NCBI GenBank assembly: GCA_040954595.2
Contig: CM082578.2
Coordinates: 13,578,001-13,642,000, forward strand
Length of the DNA: 64,000 nucleotides
Source: Balanoglossus misakiensis
Taxonomy: Eukaryota; Hemichordata
Direction: 5' to 3'
The notes beneath the pieces are model-generated. The model did not search any database. It was not told the DNA's origin and saw nothing but the letters and a program-made list of their open reading frames with translations. Numbering within the stretch: the first letter of the stretch is position 1; each line of letters begins with the position of its first letter. Below, in pieces: positions 48,601-63,000 of this stretch. The position numbers and the translations under genes were made by a program.

Positions 48601-49900
48601 TTTATATCTGTGGTTTTTTTGCAGTGAGATCAACCCACACATTTAGTATTGTGTCAAAATTTAGCTCTAGAATCAGGTCAGTAGAGAAATGTTCCAACTG
48701 CACCTGTGTTGCTGACGACCCCTCAAGGAATTGAAGGTCATTTGACCTTGCATGGTGATGACAGAAATGGCAACTATTGCTTACGCAGCTGTCACCAAAG
48801 TTAAACTTGTACTTTTGCCGAATACATCTATATGTTTTACACTTGATTGCTTGAAATTTAAGCTTAGCATTGATTTCAAGTGGTACAGAATAAATATCTT
48901 CTTAATCTGACTGCATATTTCTACGTAGAAGGAATCTTAATAACATGGTCTGAGGATGATTTGTACTTGACACTCAAATTTTCAATGAATTAGTAGTACT
49001 GCCTTTCCTTGACTGACTGCCGCATATTTAGATGGAACCTTATCGCAAGATATCCCTAAGCACCTGAGTGACTTTCTTCTCTCCCGTATAGCATTACAGC
49101 TTGCACGCTCATTATTCAAACCTTTTTTTCAGTTCAGCTTTGTTCTTACAGCTCAAATTTCAATGTAATCAAACACAAATACTTCACTGATTCCTTCTTG
49201 TGCCATTAATGTTCGGTGAAGTCTCTTGTGTGGGTAAATTTTCTTCTGAGTTGAAGTCGGGTGTTATCATTTTTAATATTTTCGTCTCTTCTTGGTTTTG
49301 TTTAGAAGTGCCTATTCTACATTAAAGTTATTTTGCTTCCCTGATCTTGTCAATTAACACATTGACATCTACATGAAAATTCAATTTGCTTGGCTTCATA
49401 AAATATTGAGTTGAAATTTTTAATACTGAGTATTTGTTTAGTTATATACATGATTGTACATATTATAATAAAATATAACACTAGATTAAATCTGCTGATT
49501 CATTTCATCTAAATATTAACCTATAATTTACTTCCAGTTTTATTCATCTTAACTTTCATTCTGCAAAGATTGAAATTTTCAAAAACAAGGCGAAAACATG
49601 ATATAAACTGCGAAAAAAATTGATGTCTATATTTTTAATTAGGCTCTTTCATGCATGAGGTTTGGAGTTCAATCCTGGTTCTGATGCTGAATGAGTTTCA
49701 AATACTAACAATGAGTATTAAAGAGAAATGTTATCCACATGCAAAGGTGGAGAGTTTCTGAATATGAATCGTGGTTGAGGAAAGAACCTGAGAACTTGAA
49801 GTTAAAAGCTGTTAATTCTTCCCACTGTATGGCATCTATTTCTCCTTCTACACTCAGCCAATCAGAATGAGCCTACAGAAGAGAACCAGTCCCACTCTGG
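42641..49900. other. Intergenic DNA between ITPR and SSPN
   Basis: About 7 kb, very AT-rich. I see no exon with recognisable homology, tRNA or mobile element on either strand. Open frames here are short and without conserved motifs. It contains two TACCGGTA words and one copy of a 28-bp ATGGCCGAC-containing repeat. Confidence 0.65.
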
Positions 49901-49916
49901 CTATCTCCATGTGTAG

Positions 49917-49922
49917 TTTATT
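49917..49922 (-). terminator. Candidate SSPN poly(A) signal
   Basis: TTTATT on the plus strand, i.e. AATAAA on the gene strand, 85 bp past the SSPN stop codon. It lies in one arm of an imperfect inverted repeat (about 49859-49934). Confidence 0.4.
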
Positions 49923-50007
49923 CTGACTGGCCGACAAAGAGAAACCTAGGAGGTCTGGATCCATTAATTGGTGGGGGTGTGAGATAGGGTGGAGTTGAGG
50001 GGTCAGA

Positions 50008-53000
50008 CTAGGGGTGATTGGGTATGGTAGCACTGTATGAATAAAATCTCAAGCCGGAATAAAACTCCATGTAACGGAGTTTCCACAGCATAATGACTAC
50101 ACAAAAGCAGGCAAAACCCCCAATGGCATTTAGAGTGCATTGGAAAAAGAGATAAGTTTTTAAATTGGCAAGAAAATTGTCACAGTCCATGGTCTCTTCA
50201 TAAATGTAAAGTCTTGATAGGTCGCTGCTATCATGAGCTTTGGAACATTGGCATTGCCTGAGTGCCTTCAGGTGTTCACAGGTATCTTCAAATCCAATAA
50301 TAGCTGCTCCATGGATACCAGTAAACGCACTGGCTGTAAACGCCACAAATATACAGACTGTAGAAAGAACAAAACATGTAGCCTGAAAAGACAGAAAACA
50401 GACAATATATTAATTATTACAAGCTAGAATAGTTTTAGAATAAAAATAGGTAAGAGTATCATTCTTTTCAGCAAATTTATTTTTGAGAAATTTATTTTGA
50501 GAGCAGTAATGTCAATCCATACAGCAATTTAGAAAAAAAATCTACAGGTACAGAAAGATACCTTGATACATAAAATATTAAACAAATCACGGTTTAATGA
50601 AAATTTATACATTTTCAGGGGTAGTGACAGCTACAGGAGAAAAACAACTAAAATATTTATGGTTTTTAAGCTTTTCTACCTCAAGAACCAGACACAGCAG
50701 ACAATCTGCCAGCTAGTCTCAGTTCATGAAAATTACAGTGACATGCAGATGGATTATAAATTGAAAAATGTCTCCATATACATAATAAACAGACATTGGT
50801 ACAATAGGGCTGACATATATTGTAACAGATGCTAATTTTTATTACAGAGTCATAAAAGTTTTCATTCATGTTTTTTTCTGACAAAGCTAATGCTGAAAGT
50901 CTCTTGAATGGTGAAAGTATTACAGATATTTTCAAACCGTTTACGACTCAGAAGTTTGCTATAACATGGCAGCAGGTTGCAACAGATGTATTGACCAGAC
51001 TGGGATGAATTCAACAAATCAACAAAATTTAGTGAATATAGAACACATTCAGCAGAAAAACATTGCTATTTTATTAAAATCTGTTTCCAAATTCCAACCG
51101 ATAACGTGTTTTGCAGTCATCACATCTACATATAAATTATAAGTGAGCAACATTATAACCAATATTTGGGAAAGATGAGTTTGTCCTTCATAAGCTGTTA
51201 TAAAGTGGTAATTATCCTTCCCATAACCATTAATTGTTACTAAAACTATTTCCAATCAAAGCCATTAAAGCAGTATTTTGAGACTGGTGTTTGAAAATCC
51301 CCCTATTTTGAAATGGCACAAGGCCATGGCAATTTATGCTTTCAATCAATCTTATGTCTGTAATTCACTCGCCCATAATTATAGAGATTTAGAACTGTCA
51401 CTATAGGAATAATGGACATTTCACTACAGATGAATACCAATATGCATTGTCACCTTGCATTGCTTTCACCATTGATACACACACTGCACCAACAGATTCA
51501 AGAAGTCGCTCAATCAACTCTATTTCAAGCCATAAATATTCATTATCAAGCTGCTTTATACGAATCACTAATGCCTCATGCATGCATTTTTCATGATGAA
51601 AACTGGTCATTAAATATTAATGGTGCATTAAGGTACATTTATGCATGTACTCGATGATGTTAATAACATTTCCAATTCATATACATCAAAATAAAACCTT
51701 TTAATAGTCATATATTGGAAACTGTTATATAAACTTGAACTGTTATGTGAGCTGTCACATGACATTTCACAACTTCATGATCTCAGCAAACGTGTTACTT
51801 AGTGATGCATACTGCTATGCAGTATTGTGGTGGTGTTGGGTGGCAAATATGATACTATGATACAGCTGTTTGTATGTACACCATATATAAACTAAGCATG
51901 CATGTTGATAGAGGCAGGTGTGACTGATAAAATGTCAAGTTTTCTGAAAAATCCCATGGTATTTTTCAAACATTGGAATTTCATGAATTGTGCATTTTCT
52001 ATCTTTAAGACGACGTGCTGTGTGTAAATAACAGTCAACCTGTACAGTGCAACTTTAAGAGCAGGTTACATATAGTATCAGGTGGATAAACAAGATTACT
52101 CTCAATCAACTTCTGCCCATTCAATCTTACATGTAGAGTTTAAATTACTCCCTATGGCTACATTCCTCATGTGATAAGGCAAGGTACAGAAGAAAAGGTT
52201 TAATTGTCACAGGAGAATAATACGAAACAGCACCACGAAGAGCTCTTGACTCTAATATCTTCATCACCAAACTTCCTGTGACTAAAATGTCAATTCTCAA
52301 TGCCTTTATATCAAATGATTTCCCTTGAGCAATCCATCAACTGCGCTTGTCAGTAGAAATTGACTTCAACCAAAACAGCTATGGTTTGTTCAACACACTC
52401 TGCGAATACCTCATTCAAATCATATTAACCCATGCCCTCTGGAAGTTTTGAATTCCAAGAATTTTCCACAACATGCTTATAGGTGCCTGCACATCTATCA
52501 TTATCAACTCTGCCCTATTTGCTGGAAATTGCCGCTATTATTTGTCCAAAGTGGCTGTAAATGGTGGCTTTGATAGCATTTTCACCAGTCGAAAACAGCT
52601 ATTTTGTTCAGAACACAAATGTTCCATTTGCTGGAATGTTTTGTGAATACAGATCAAGTCTTGAGTCCATTGCAGCATTTTAATCCTGTGAGAAAATTCT
52701 GAAGCATGTCATGCGATTGAAAGATTTGTACTTAGTGTAATCGTTACATTTTGAAAAAAACTGCTTTCAGTTCCCTGCCCGCACAGCCAAATTGTTGTGA
52801 ATTGTTTCAGATTGGTCAATTCTGATTGGTCAACCTGTTCGCAAACAGGTGTACACTGGATGCATGGATTTTGTGGCTTATTACAAATCTTCTGCAAATC
52901 TCTGGGACTTCATATAATTCTTGCAAATAATGTGTACACATAACTATTTATGAATATTTCCTAAATCCTAAATTTGCATATAGGATTTTCCAATACATGA

Positions 53001-54005
53001 AAGGTCCACAACTGCGTAATGTAGTTTTTTGCATCTTGATGAAAGCGACTCCCACAGATTGCCATGGTGATACTCCACGTTGTTAGGCAGACATTTTCTG
53101 TGTGACTGCCCACATATCCTGTGGCCATACTTTGACTGGTTCACAGCTGAGTCCGTATGAGCTCACTTTACACCTTTATCAGGGCAAAAAGAGCTTCACA
53201 TAGAACAATCAATTGCATTTTGTGATTCTACACTCTAATGTTTTCCTGGACACTTACACTACAGAAGACTGTGCGACATTTCCATCAAAGGTTACACCTG
53301 TATATATATGCAATATAAAAGTAGTACAAAAGATCTTACCATATGCATTGTGCAGCTCACAAATTACTGAAGCATGAATACATTATGAGATTTCCTTTCA
53401 CAAAATCGCCCATTGATTCATACAATGGAAAGTTTTTTTGAGTAATGCATGCATGTAATGCTTTAAAGTCTGGTTGGATTGTCTCCAGAAAATTTCACCT
53501 ACTTTTGTACATCCTGTCCAGTAATTAAGAAAGGACAATAAAATAATACCGGGTTGTTTAATTGCAACCTTTGTTGCCATGACAAACTGCTTGATTCCAT
53601 GGCAACCAGTTTAATATCAGTGACTGTCATCTGAATTAATGTCATGGGTCGCAGAATATTGTCAGGCCAATGTAAAGGAACTCTCTCCTTTATCCAAACA
53701 CACAAAATTACATATGATAATAAAAGGCCAGTTGAATATGAATGTGTATTCACAGTCTGCAATCCAAAATACAATTTAAATATTTCATATCCTCTGAGTA
53801 TACATCCCGTGTCACATACATGTAAGGTCATGTTCTTCTCTTCAAATTATACACTGAATGAAAACGTGTGAAACCAAGATTACAGATTGAATTATTCTCA
53901 GAAATAAAAAAAACTTACCTTGACAAGGAAGGCTTTGACACTGCCTGAGTAGGCTTCTAGATTAGTTGCGCAGAAATAAAGTCCAATCAGGCCGGCTAAT
54001 ACTAA
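50008..54005 (-). CDS. SSPN: Sarcospan-like tetraspan membrane protein, last two exons
   Basis: Two minus-strand exons, 54005-53919 (29 codons) and 50382-50008 (124 codons plus TAG), join in phase 0 across a 3.5-kb GT-AG intron. The first gives helix 2 (LVLAGLIGLYFCATNLEAYS) and the second helix 3 (CFVLSTVCIFVAFTASAF), a large extracellular loop and helix 4 (AIGGFACFCVVIMLW). The loop keeps sarcospan's signature: four cysteines as C-x8-CQC...DC, with LSRLYIYEETMDC matching human LSRTFVYRDVTDC. The tail WKLRYMEFYSGLRFYS matches WKHRYQVFYVGVR. Sarcospan sits in the sarcolemma and links sarcoglycans to dystroglycan. The exon(s) for the cytoplasmic N-terminus and helix 1 are not found. Its 3' end faces the ITPR 3' end. 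Confidence 0.88.
50383..53918 (-). other. SSPN last intron
   Basis: Intron between the two recognised SSPN exons (donor GTAAGTTT at the 53918 side, acceptor CTTTTCAG at the 50383 side). AT-rich; no other gene seen. Confidence 0.75.
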
Positions 54006-57000
54006 CTGTAGAAAAAGAGAACAGAAAAAAAAGCCACAGCCATTAGTTTTTATGAGACTTTAACAAAATTTCACTCAAACTGAGCACTTGTAATGGCCAC
54101 GTTTCCTGTGCACACAAAAAATTATTCTCCTAGCAACAATTTCCAACAATTACCATTAATCTTGCTCCTGATTGCCATGTATCTTGAGATTAAATGCTTC
54201 AAACAGTTTTAGGAGATTTACCTAACTGAACAATTTGACAAGAAATCAGTATTTTTACAAGCCAAAGTAAATGTACCACTAAGTGTAGGGAAACAGTTGT
54301 ATTTAATCTTTTTCAATTGTTTTGTTCTCTGCATTTACCGTGATTTTCTTGTATTCATAAATTGCATTGCAATGACAAGTGTTAGCACTGCAATTGCAAT
54401 GCGTGTGTATTTAAGTGCATTACCACTGTTGGGTGGGTGGGTGGGGGGGGGGGGGGGGGGGGTCTGTATTATTTCCAACATGTGCTGGTCACCACATCAT
54501 CAACCCATCCCCTGTCTGAATTAATCGTCATGTACCGGTAGCTGTATCCCTGTGGCCATGTGTGTGTAAATATGTTTATACACTCTACCAGTAAAATATT
54601 AACATAAACTATATATTGTTATTCATCTTGAACTGTAAAAGTGGCATAAAATCTCCACTAATGGTGGTTTATAGGAGCACACATGTTGATGGCCGTAATC
54701 AGCAAGCTGCTGCACTTTCCTATAATTAAAGACAGCCCAGGTTTACAGTGACAAGAAATGGACAACTGGTACACTACATGTATGATTTCAACAACAAATT
54801 GCAGGTGTCTGGCCTGGAAGTAATTTGAAAAAAAAGCCATTACATCAACTGCTGTTATTAATGTCAGGCTGCACACACCAGCTGCCCTACACATGATACA
54901 AGAGAAGCAAAAGGGAGAATTTTTATTTAAATTATTGACAGTACATAAAATGTGTGTGCATGACTTCTCTGATCAGACTCTCTGCAAAACTATGATTGAA
55001 TTGGACTCATTCTGAATAACACATCATACCTTGACAAGAACAAATTCTTCTCAAGGTCAAACAGGTCAATCAGTTTTTGGAGGAAACAACACACAGGAAA
55101 TTACACAAAAACTAGATATTGACCTTCCGAATCTTTTGTACAAAAAATTTATGTTAAGATAATGTTACACCTGACCAGTGTAACATAAAAGAAAATTTGA
55201 CAGTCAATACACTGATTGCAATAGTTCATTAAAGTCTGGGACATTCATCATCAGGGGATTAAAAGACATACACCGTACAAATATTTTACAAAGGTCATAC
55301 AAAATTCAATGGATAAGTACAATGATGATTCAGAAAAGCAAACACATACATGTATAGTAACACCCTGACTAGATATGAAACCATCTGTCAATGCATCTGA
55401 ACAGCATAAAAGATTCAACACACAATAATTATTGACAGATGTACTAATGGTGCCATATTGATCAAAATTAACAACAGGATCTGCTGTGAATCAAATTGTA
55501 ATAATCTCTTTGATTATTAAATTTCTGTTGTACCTAACAGTACTTAGTACTCTGTGCAATATGATGGTGATGATATTTGCCATCATCTGAAAATATCGAC
55601 TGAAAATTACATGTGATCATTTCTGTCTGGAAAATGAAACAAAATCTACTGGTACTTTGCTTTCGCTCAATGATCTCCTGTTATTTTTCCTTCATTTTTA
55701 AGTAAACATGCATGGTTCTAAAATGTGACCACACCAATGGTAAACAATATTAACAAACCAAGATTTATTTGTATTTTGCCCTATAACCTATTAATAACAG
55801 AAGCTGTAACAGTTGGCCATTAACCTTTATTAGCCTACTGAGCTATTTTCAAATCAATGAACATACACTATTCAACAGCTGTGGTCCTGTGTGTAATCAG
55901 TACTCAGACGTATTTCATCGTTTGACCAAGGTCATTCTGACTTTTCATTTTCAATGAAGGACCAGAGAGCTCAACATAAATTTTCAATTTCAATCCGGAA
56001 GATGACTGAGAGATTATTCTGCAGATGTCAGAAAAATAAAGGCCAGCTCTCACTGGGCAATATTGAGTTATAGTCTGAAATCAAGAGTGGCTTCAACATA
56101 ATATTCTCAATGTACTTTATTGATTAATACTGTTTGTTATTCAGCATTAAAGGAAGTGTGTGTGTGCAAACACTCATATAACATCTTGCTATCAGGACAT
56201 CCACATACAATAGGTATAGCCACAAGATCATTGTTGACCACGCCCCATTCAACAATGTGATATCACAGTCACATCCCCAAGCAGTGACACAAAACCTTGA
56301 AGATACTAACAATACCATAAAAAACACATCAAAGTTTCAACAGCCAGATGAAGATCTTGAGAAAGAGCTGAACGTGTAGAACATGACTTTACATCTTTGG
56401 CTTTGAAAGTACAGCCACATATATTCTGTAGAGGGAGAAGTGTGTCATCAAGGCCTGTAATACTAGGTAGCTTAACTAGTGTATTGACCCTGTCCAGTCG
56501 TAAGTCTGGTTAATCAAGCAGCAACGTGACATAGGCAGTGTCTGAGAGTTTGCAACTGACAACCTGTCTATCACATAAAGTACATGTCAGTAGAAGTGCG
56601 AGTGTCATGTGTCAGAATAAATGTACATTGTGTATTTGACATCACCGGTCACATAATATATGCTCCATCAGCCCACAGATGACAAAATTGATATTTCCTT
56701 TCAGTGTAATACTGCAAAGCTTTCTGGCAAGGAAAGGGTATAGAAATTCAAATTTCCCTTTCTATCTATTTTTATTTGTTTTGTCAACACACATCAGTAC
56801 ATGAACATATAAAATATGTTTCCATGTTTATAAGACATCAGAGACATCTGACTATCACAGTTTTTCCACGATGACCAAATTAAAATCCATGCTACCTTGA
56901 ATTATTAATCTAAATGCAAGACAGAGAATCAACTCATCAAATCTCATGACAACTGTCAGTTCACAGTAATCTACTCATTAAAATTTATCACATTTCTGTG

Positions 57001-60000
57001 TGCCCTGCATCTAGATCAAATATTAAACCAGACACGTCGATCTGGCACCAACAAGATTTTCAAAATCTACATTTTTATTACAACTTTTAACAATGTCTCT
57101 GTATAAAATGCAAAGTGACCAAAAATGCCCTAACACAAAATGAATAAGGTATTAAAGATACATATAGCCAATTTTTCTTTCTGCAATCTCATCGGTATTT
57201 TTGAGTCGGTTTTTGAACACGTTTTCAGCTCATTATATTACATTTTAATTTCAGGACATTACCTTCAAACATTTTATTTCCAACTAATGTCTCTGCAAAT
57301 AAGAACACCTCCTCTCTCAAACTCAGCTGATACCATGGCAACATGGAATCCATTTTAGCAGTACACTCTGCGCTCCTAATCTAACCTCCATCAATATTAC
57401 CTCTTATGATTAATCACTAATTACTATAGCAACAACAGAAATGCAACAACCCATTATGCTGATCATTTTTAATGACAATATCCAATCCATCTACTTTGAA
57501 TGATTTCACGTAAAGTGTAAAGCCAGTAAGAGAACTCATTCCATTTGAAATATGCTCCTTATAAAAATGCATCAAATTAATACTACCTGTTCACTAGAGA
57601 AAATATTTTGACTCATTTCTTTCTCAGAATCTTATTACATTGACTGATTTATTATATATGGCATTTTTACGAGATTTTCAGAAGATGGAAAATTATAATT
57701 TATGATTGCTATTCCCTGATGGATCATATGAAATCCAGGAATGTCTCATTTCAATGCTTACTAAACTCACTTGGGATTCTCTGACGTTTTCTGTCAGAAA
57801 TGTTTCTTGTTTGTAAACAATCAATGCAGTATAAGCTTTGCACACCACTTCTGTGGAAGGCAACAGAGAAGCATGATGGAAACAAGCTATTGGCAGTTCT
57901 ATACGGTACAAGACACCGTTTATGTTATTCTACATGAGGATACATAGTGAATCAATGTTCTTCTCGTATGGGGAGAAAAAATCATGGAATATGTGAGTCC
58001 CTTATCATATTAATCTTGCCTGTACATCTTCATACATGGCACGTACAAGATAGATTAAATTTTTCATAAATTTGTACTGACACAGATCGAGTGCCATCTT
58101 TTTTCAGTCCATGTGCAGACTAGTATGCATGGGAACCACAGATGTTGGTCGGTGCAGTCCCACAATCTTTTATCTCCTCCACTGCTAATACTCATTAGAA
58201 CATACCATATCTGAAACGCCACAGTACTTCACTCAGAAGTGCTGTCAGAGTTGAATGTGCAAAAGTGATCTTACCAAAGGTCAGAGCCATCTTCACAAAA
58301 TGGGTCTAATTCTCATCGCAAATCACAAACCTCAAGGGATTCACATTCCCTTCATTCTTTAAACTGATAGTTTCATTCATGATTTGCATCTAAAATTGAC
58401 CATTAATTGGCACTTTCTGAAGCAGACTCTCTAACTGGGCATCATATATGTGGAAGTGTAGTTTAACTTGACCATAATGTATTTAACCTCCCTTTCTAAT
58501 ATACATGCCTCTCAAAAATCTGTGATGCAGCTATTTCTTTACAAGTGGACCACATATGTCATTGAATCCACATCACAAAAAACATTCAATCATAATTTTG
58601 GGTCAGAGTGCATCTTTCTTTCATCTTCAATCATTCATGAAATTGACGAAAAATTGTGTTTATTGAGCGCAGAAAAATTGGTTCCGGTATAAGTGCCATG
58701 TGGTCTATCACTCAGCCTTTGTTCTTCACACAAGTGATATATTCAGTGAATGTACTTTTTAAACATGTCCACACATATCGAGACATGCAACAAAAGACTA
58801 TTCCTAATGACGGACAAATGAGAAAATCGGAAACTATACCACACTGCAAATGAAGGCGCATTTGCGACATTCTTTTCGTAAGTGCATTATTCACATGAAA
58901 AGAAATATAAAATCAATACCTTTGAGTGGTAAAGTGGAATTATTTGCAGCTGTAGTCATACAGCTGATATTTAGTGTTGCTTCTAAAAATTCTCACTTCT
59001 CACTGACTCAAATTTCTTTCTGTGAATGGTGTTTTTTTATACAGTTAGCATTAATGACTACTGCCTACATATTTCAAATTTTGATTTTTTAATTCATAGC
59101 GGGAACTATTTACCGTACAGATGATCTCGTTTTGAGATCATGAGATTTATATCAAACATGGTTTTATGGAGTGAGTGGTTGACACGGTAAATCAAATGCA
59201 CTCTTTCATGAAATGCAATCATCCATTTCCAATATGTGGTGATCGAGACACAACTGTCAAAGCATGCGTGGTTAATTTGCAAGACTATTACAATGATTGG
59301 CATTTGAAAGTACCAGCACATGTTCATTTCGTTGCCAAGTAAATTCCCTTGTTCCCAAATTGTTAAGTTGCACATTCCAACAACTTTTGGAAATATTGTT
59401 CTGCAAAACCTAGTATGGTGCAAGTTGTGAAAATTTCAAGAAAATGACAATATTGTAGCAGTTTTCTCAAAATTCTACATGGAAGGCTACATAGGAAACT
59501 GTTTCAACTTCTCCTATTGAGACGCAATTAACCGCCATTTCACTGATACCTAGCTATATTGATTTATACTGCTTGCTGTAAGGACATGCCGTTAGCCACT
59601 CTGTCCTCAGCTAAAAGAGGATGTTCAAACACAACACTAATAATCAATGTGAGTCCATAAACTGAAGAAATTCCAAGATAATTATATTATAGCCAATCCA
59701 TGAGTATGGATCCACACATGCAGTAGATAACATGACAGTTATATGTTTGGCATAAAGACATTTTCTACCAGAAGTTCACCCAAAGCAATTACCGGGGTAC
59801 TGCTGCCTAAGAAATATAATATGAGGACTCCAGTTACTATTTATTCATGTGTTAAGTATACAGTGCAGATCTGCAATGTGATCAGTGTACATGAAAAGAT
59901 GGACGACACTTGTGTTAAGAAAACAAAATGTAATCCTTTCTATGAACACCCTACAACTTATTATGTAACTTTTTTTGTTATACCATTGATTTCACACCAT

Positions 60001-63000
60001 ATTTTCCATAGAGATTAGAGCTGCACTGTGCATATCCTAATTTTTAAAGGGACACTTAGCAGTATTCATTTTTGCAAACATAACAATGTAACGACTATAA
60101 ATAACTGCATATCAATGGAAATGTTGGGTCTCTCACACAGATACTTGTATAATGACATACATATTTTTGAATTGAGTCATTAGGCAAATGAATCCTTTGT
60201 GAAAGTGAATCATAACGATTGATGAGATGAAGCTTCTCTGACTAGACAATAGTTTTCACACACAATATGGATCATGGGCTTAACATTTCAATACAAGTTA
60301 AATATAGATTTTATACAAAAGGACACAACTTTGGATGAGCATTGTCCAGCTCTGTAGCTATCAGTATTTTGATGCAAAATACTGGTACTGAATATTTTTT
60401 TCAGACGGTAGTCAATATTCTTTTCCTTTATATTTAATTACGGTTGATCAGATAAGATATTAATAATATGACTGAGCTAAAATCTGACTGAAATGTTCAC
60501 AGAATTGCTTGTCATTTTCACAACAACACACACAAGCTTACCAGAAAGCTGTGGGTAATTATTATCCTAATTATATAGCTGATGTCATGGCAACATGTGA
60601 CCCAAATTTTAGATGTGAAGAGATTAATGAAAGGTCAGGGATGAAACTGCTTTCCCTGTCATACCACTTACTGAACCATTATACTGTCTTACCTGAGGAT
60701 TCAGAAAGCTGTCAACTGCATCGATGAAAATGACATCTCAAACTTACTGATGATTATACCATATGATTGTTTGTGACTATCGCTGAGAGAATATGCCTGA
60801 CAAGCACTTGTAAAACATGGATGAGAAATTATTTCATGTACTGCATGTACGTGTAAAGCATCATTCTCATTTTGTAAAAAAAAAAGCTGCATAATATTGG
60901 AAACTCACAATTTACGTTCTTTATATACCGGTAGTTAGTATTTTCTCTAACAAATATGTGAACATTGCACAGATCGAGCATGTAACCTGACAGCATAGTT
61001 AGAGAAGCTTGAATCACAGTGGCCCTCCACTGAAAAATCACTTTGTGAAGATCAAACATACAACACAGATGTTGCTGTCAAGTGATCTAGGCATGTCTTC
61101 AAGTGTTCTTTGTGTCGTCATAGAAACCAATCAGGAGAGGGACATCAAGGAGGATGGCCGAAAGTCAAAACACCTGTGCACATGCACTCCTTGGGATAGA
61201 ACCCCTCATTTGGTTACAATTGCAGTGCCGTATGTGCAGATAATGACTTGGAGTGTGGGATTGTTTTACCTGGATTACCAGCAGATTTTCTCAATTTGAT
61301 GCAGCTTGTCTTCATAATCTTCACATCACTGTGATCATCTGACTCAGTACAGTGAGATCAACAAATCACACAAAACAAGTTCCACTTTAATGTCTCAGAA
61401 TTGTTTTGATCCATGAAAGTCATTAATATTCAGCTTGCATACCGACCTTGAACATGCATCACAGGTTTGCCAGCAAATGAACCGTGCATAGAACCTTCAA
61501 GAAGAAATAATTTCCCTTCACTAAAGACTAATGTGGTGATTGGTGGAAGCAATTAACTGGAAAACTGTACTGAACCAACGGTAAATAATTCTGGTGTATT
61601 TGGCTAATAATACCTTTCAGTAAAGATGTAAAAACACTATAATCTGGACACGATAGTCTAGCAACCAAGGCCATACTGTGGACTGGGTCATGAAGTGTCT
61701 GAATCATTGTCATCCAGGGATATACTGACTCACATTGCTGACTGCATAAATGCTTCATCTAACACTGTCTTGTACACAGCAGATTGAGGCAGCAAATCTA
61801 GAAGATAAATGTACTGGTAACTTATGTCAACTGATATTTCGAACATACAGATACTTCTCATTTCATTGCTGAGAATTTATAGAAAGTTCAAGAAAATAAG
61901 ATGGGATACAATCATGACAAATTCATTTCAAAAACTCTGATACTGCAGGAATAAATGTTAAGAACCAATATAACATCTGACGTCATAATTCAGTGCTTCA
62001 TGAAACCCACGAGAGACTGACAATAGCTTCTGGTTTACGTCACCTCGGAAACAACTTGGACACATACCACCTCATGCACTAATCACATAGCAACATGCAT
62101 GGCCACAACCCACCCACACATATCACCAGTCCACATATGCAGCTTTACATAACACAGAGATGTTGCCAGGATACTGTGCAGAGATTTCAATTTAAAGTTC
62201 CTTTGAGCTACAATTAGAATTAATTAAATTTGATCAGTATGCCATGATTAAATAACATTTCTGGTCACTTTGATTAGAAAATAAGTTAATTGTACCTGTA
62301 CCAGTTTGTCTAATTATTTTCCCTGAATTGCAATTGACCACTACCAGGTTATATAAACGAACCATTTCTGGTAGGTGAGGTTGGTAACAGGGAGATTTTA
62401 CATGATGATTTTATATAAGGTGACTGTTGAATTGTCAAACATGAAACCATAATGGGCAAGTTGCAATGTTAAAATTTGCAAAACAGGGATCTGTTGTCAT
62501 GGCCATAAAAGTCAAATTGGCCGCAATCTGACAAAAGTGTACAGCTGATATAAACTTTAACAAGCCACTCAGTCTAAAACGTTAAGTGTTCTTGTGAATA
62601 AATTTTTTTAACTGTAGTAGACACATTAAGTCATAAATGCAGACAGCTTCAATTTGTCTGTTTGTGGATAATAATTAGTGTCTTTAAACTGAAGTGCGAG
62701 TTTTTTTTCCTCCAGAGACCAATAGTCTCAGTGGTACAGAATGGACAATGCATTGGTCATCTGCTATATGGCCACATTTCTGTATATGAGTATCTTTAAA
62801 CTATAAAGTTGGCTTAACATTTTTGCCCATTGAAACGCACTGTATTGTTGTTTGGTATCAACCTCAAACCCATCCCGTCAATGTCACTTGAACAGCATAT
62901 TCAATGTCAATGTATAGACTGAGCAAACATGTTTAAAAAGGATAACGAAAATCCAAAGAGATCCCTGACACTCTGTAACAGCTATTCATATCTGCCTTGA

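Noticed and set aside
49667-49705. tRNA-like T-arm (GAGTTCAATCCTGGTTC), possible tRNA or SINE
   Set aside because: The arms that should form the T-stem do not pair and no matching D-arm or anticodon stem was found upstream.
55022-55085. Minus-strand LIDLFDLEKNLFLS with a GTATGA donor as a possible exon
   Set aside because: No AG acceptor between the upstream in-frame stop and the open stretch, and no similarity to sarcospan.
56124-56327. Minus-strand hydrophobic open frame as sarcospan helix 1
   Set aside because: No donor in the needed phase, no resemblance to the sarcospan N-terminus, and surrounded by AT-rich noncoding DNA.
60701-60724. Small minus-strand exon (CATCGATGCAG|...CCTCAG|GTAAGA) as the missing SSPN first exon
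   Set aside because: Only 23 nt between the signals, and the reading frame from its ATG stops after six codons. It could at most be a noncoding leader, with no support.
61009-61299. 96-codon plus-strand open frame as a gene
   Set aside because: No recognisable motif and no splice or start context. It lies in presumed SSPN intron, so it is likely a chance open frame.
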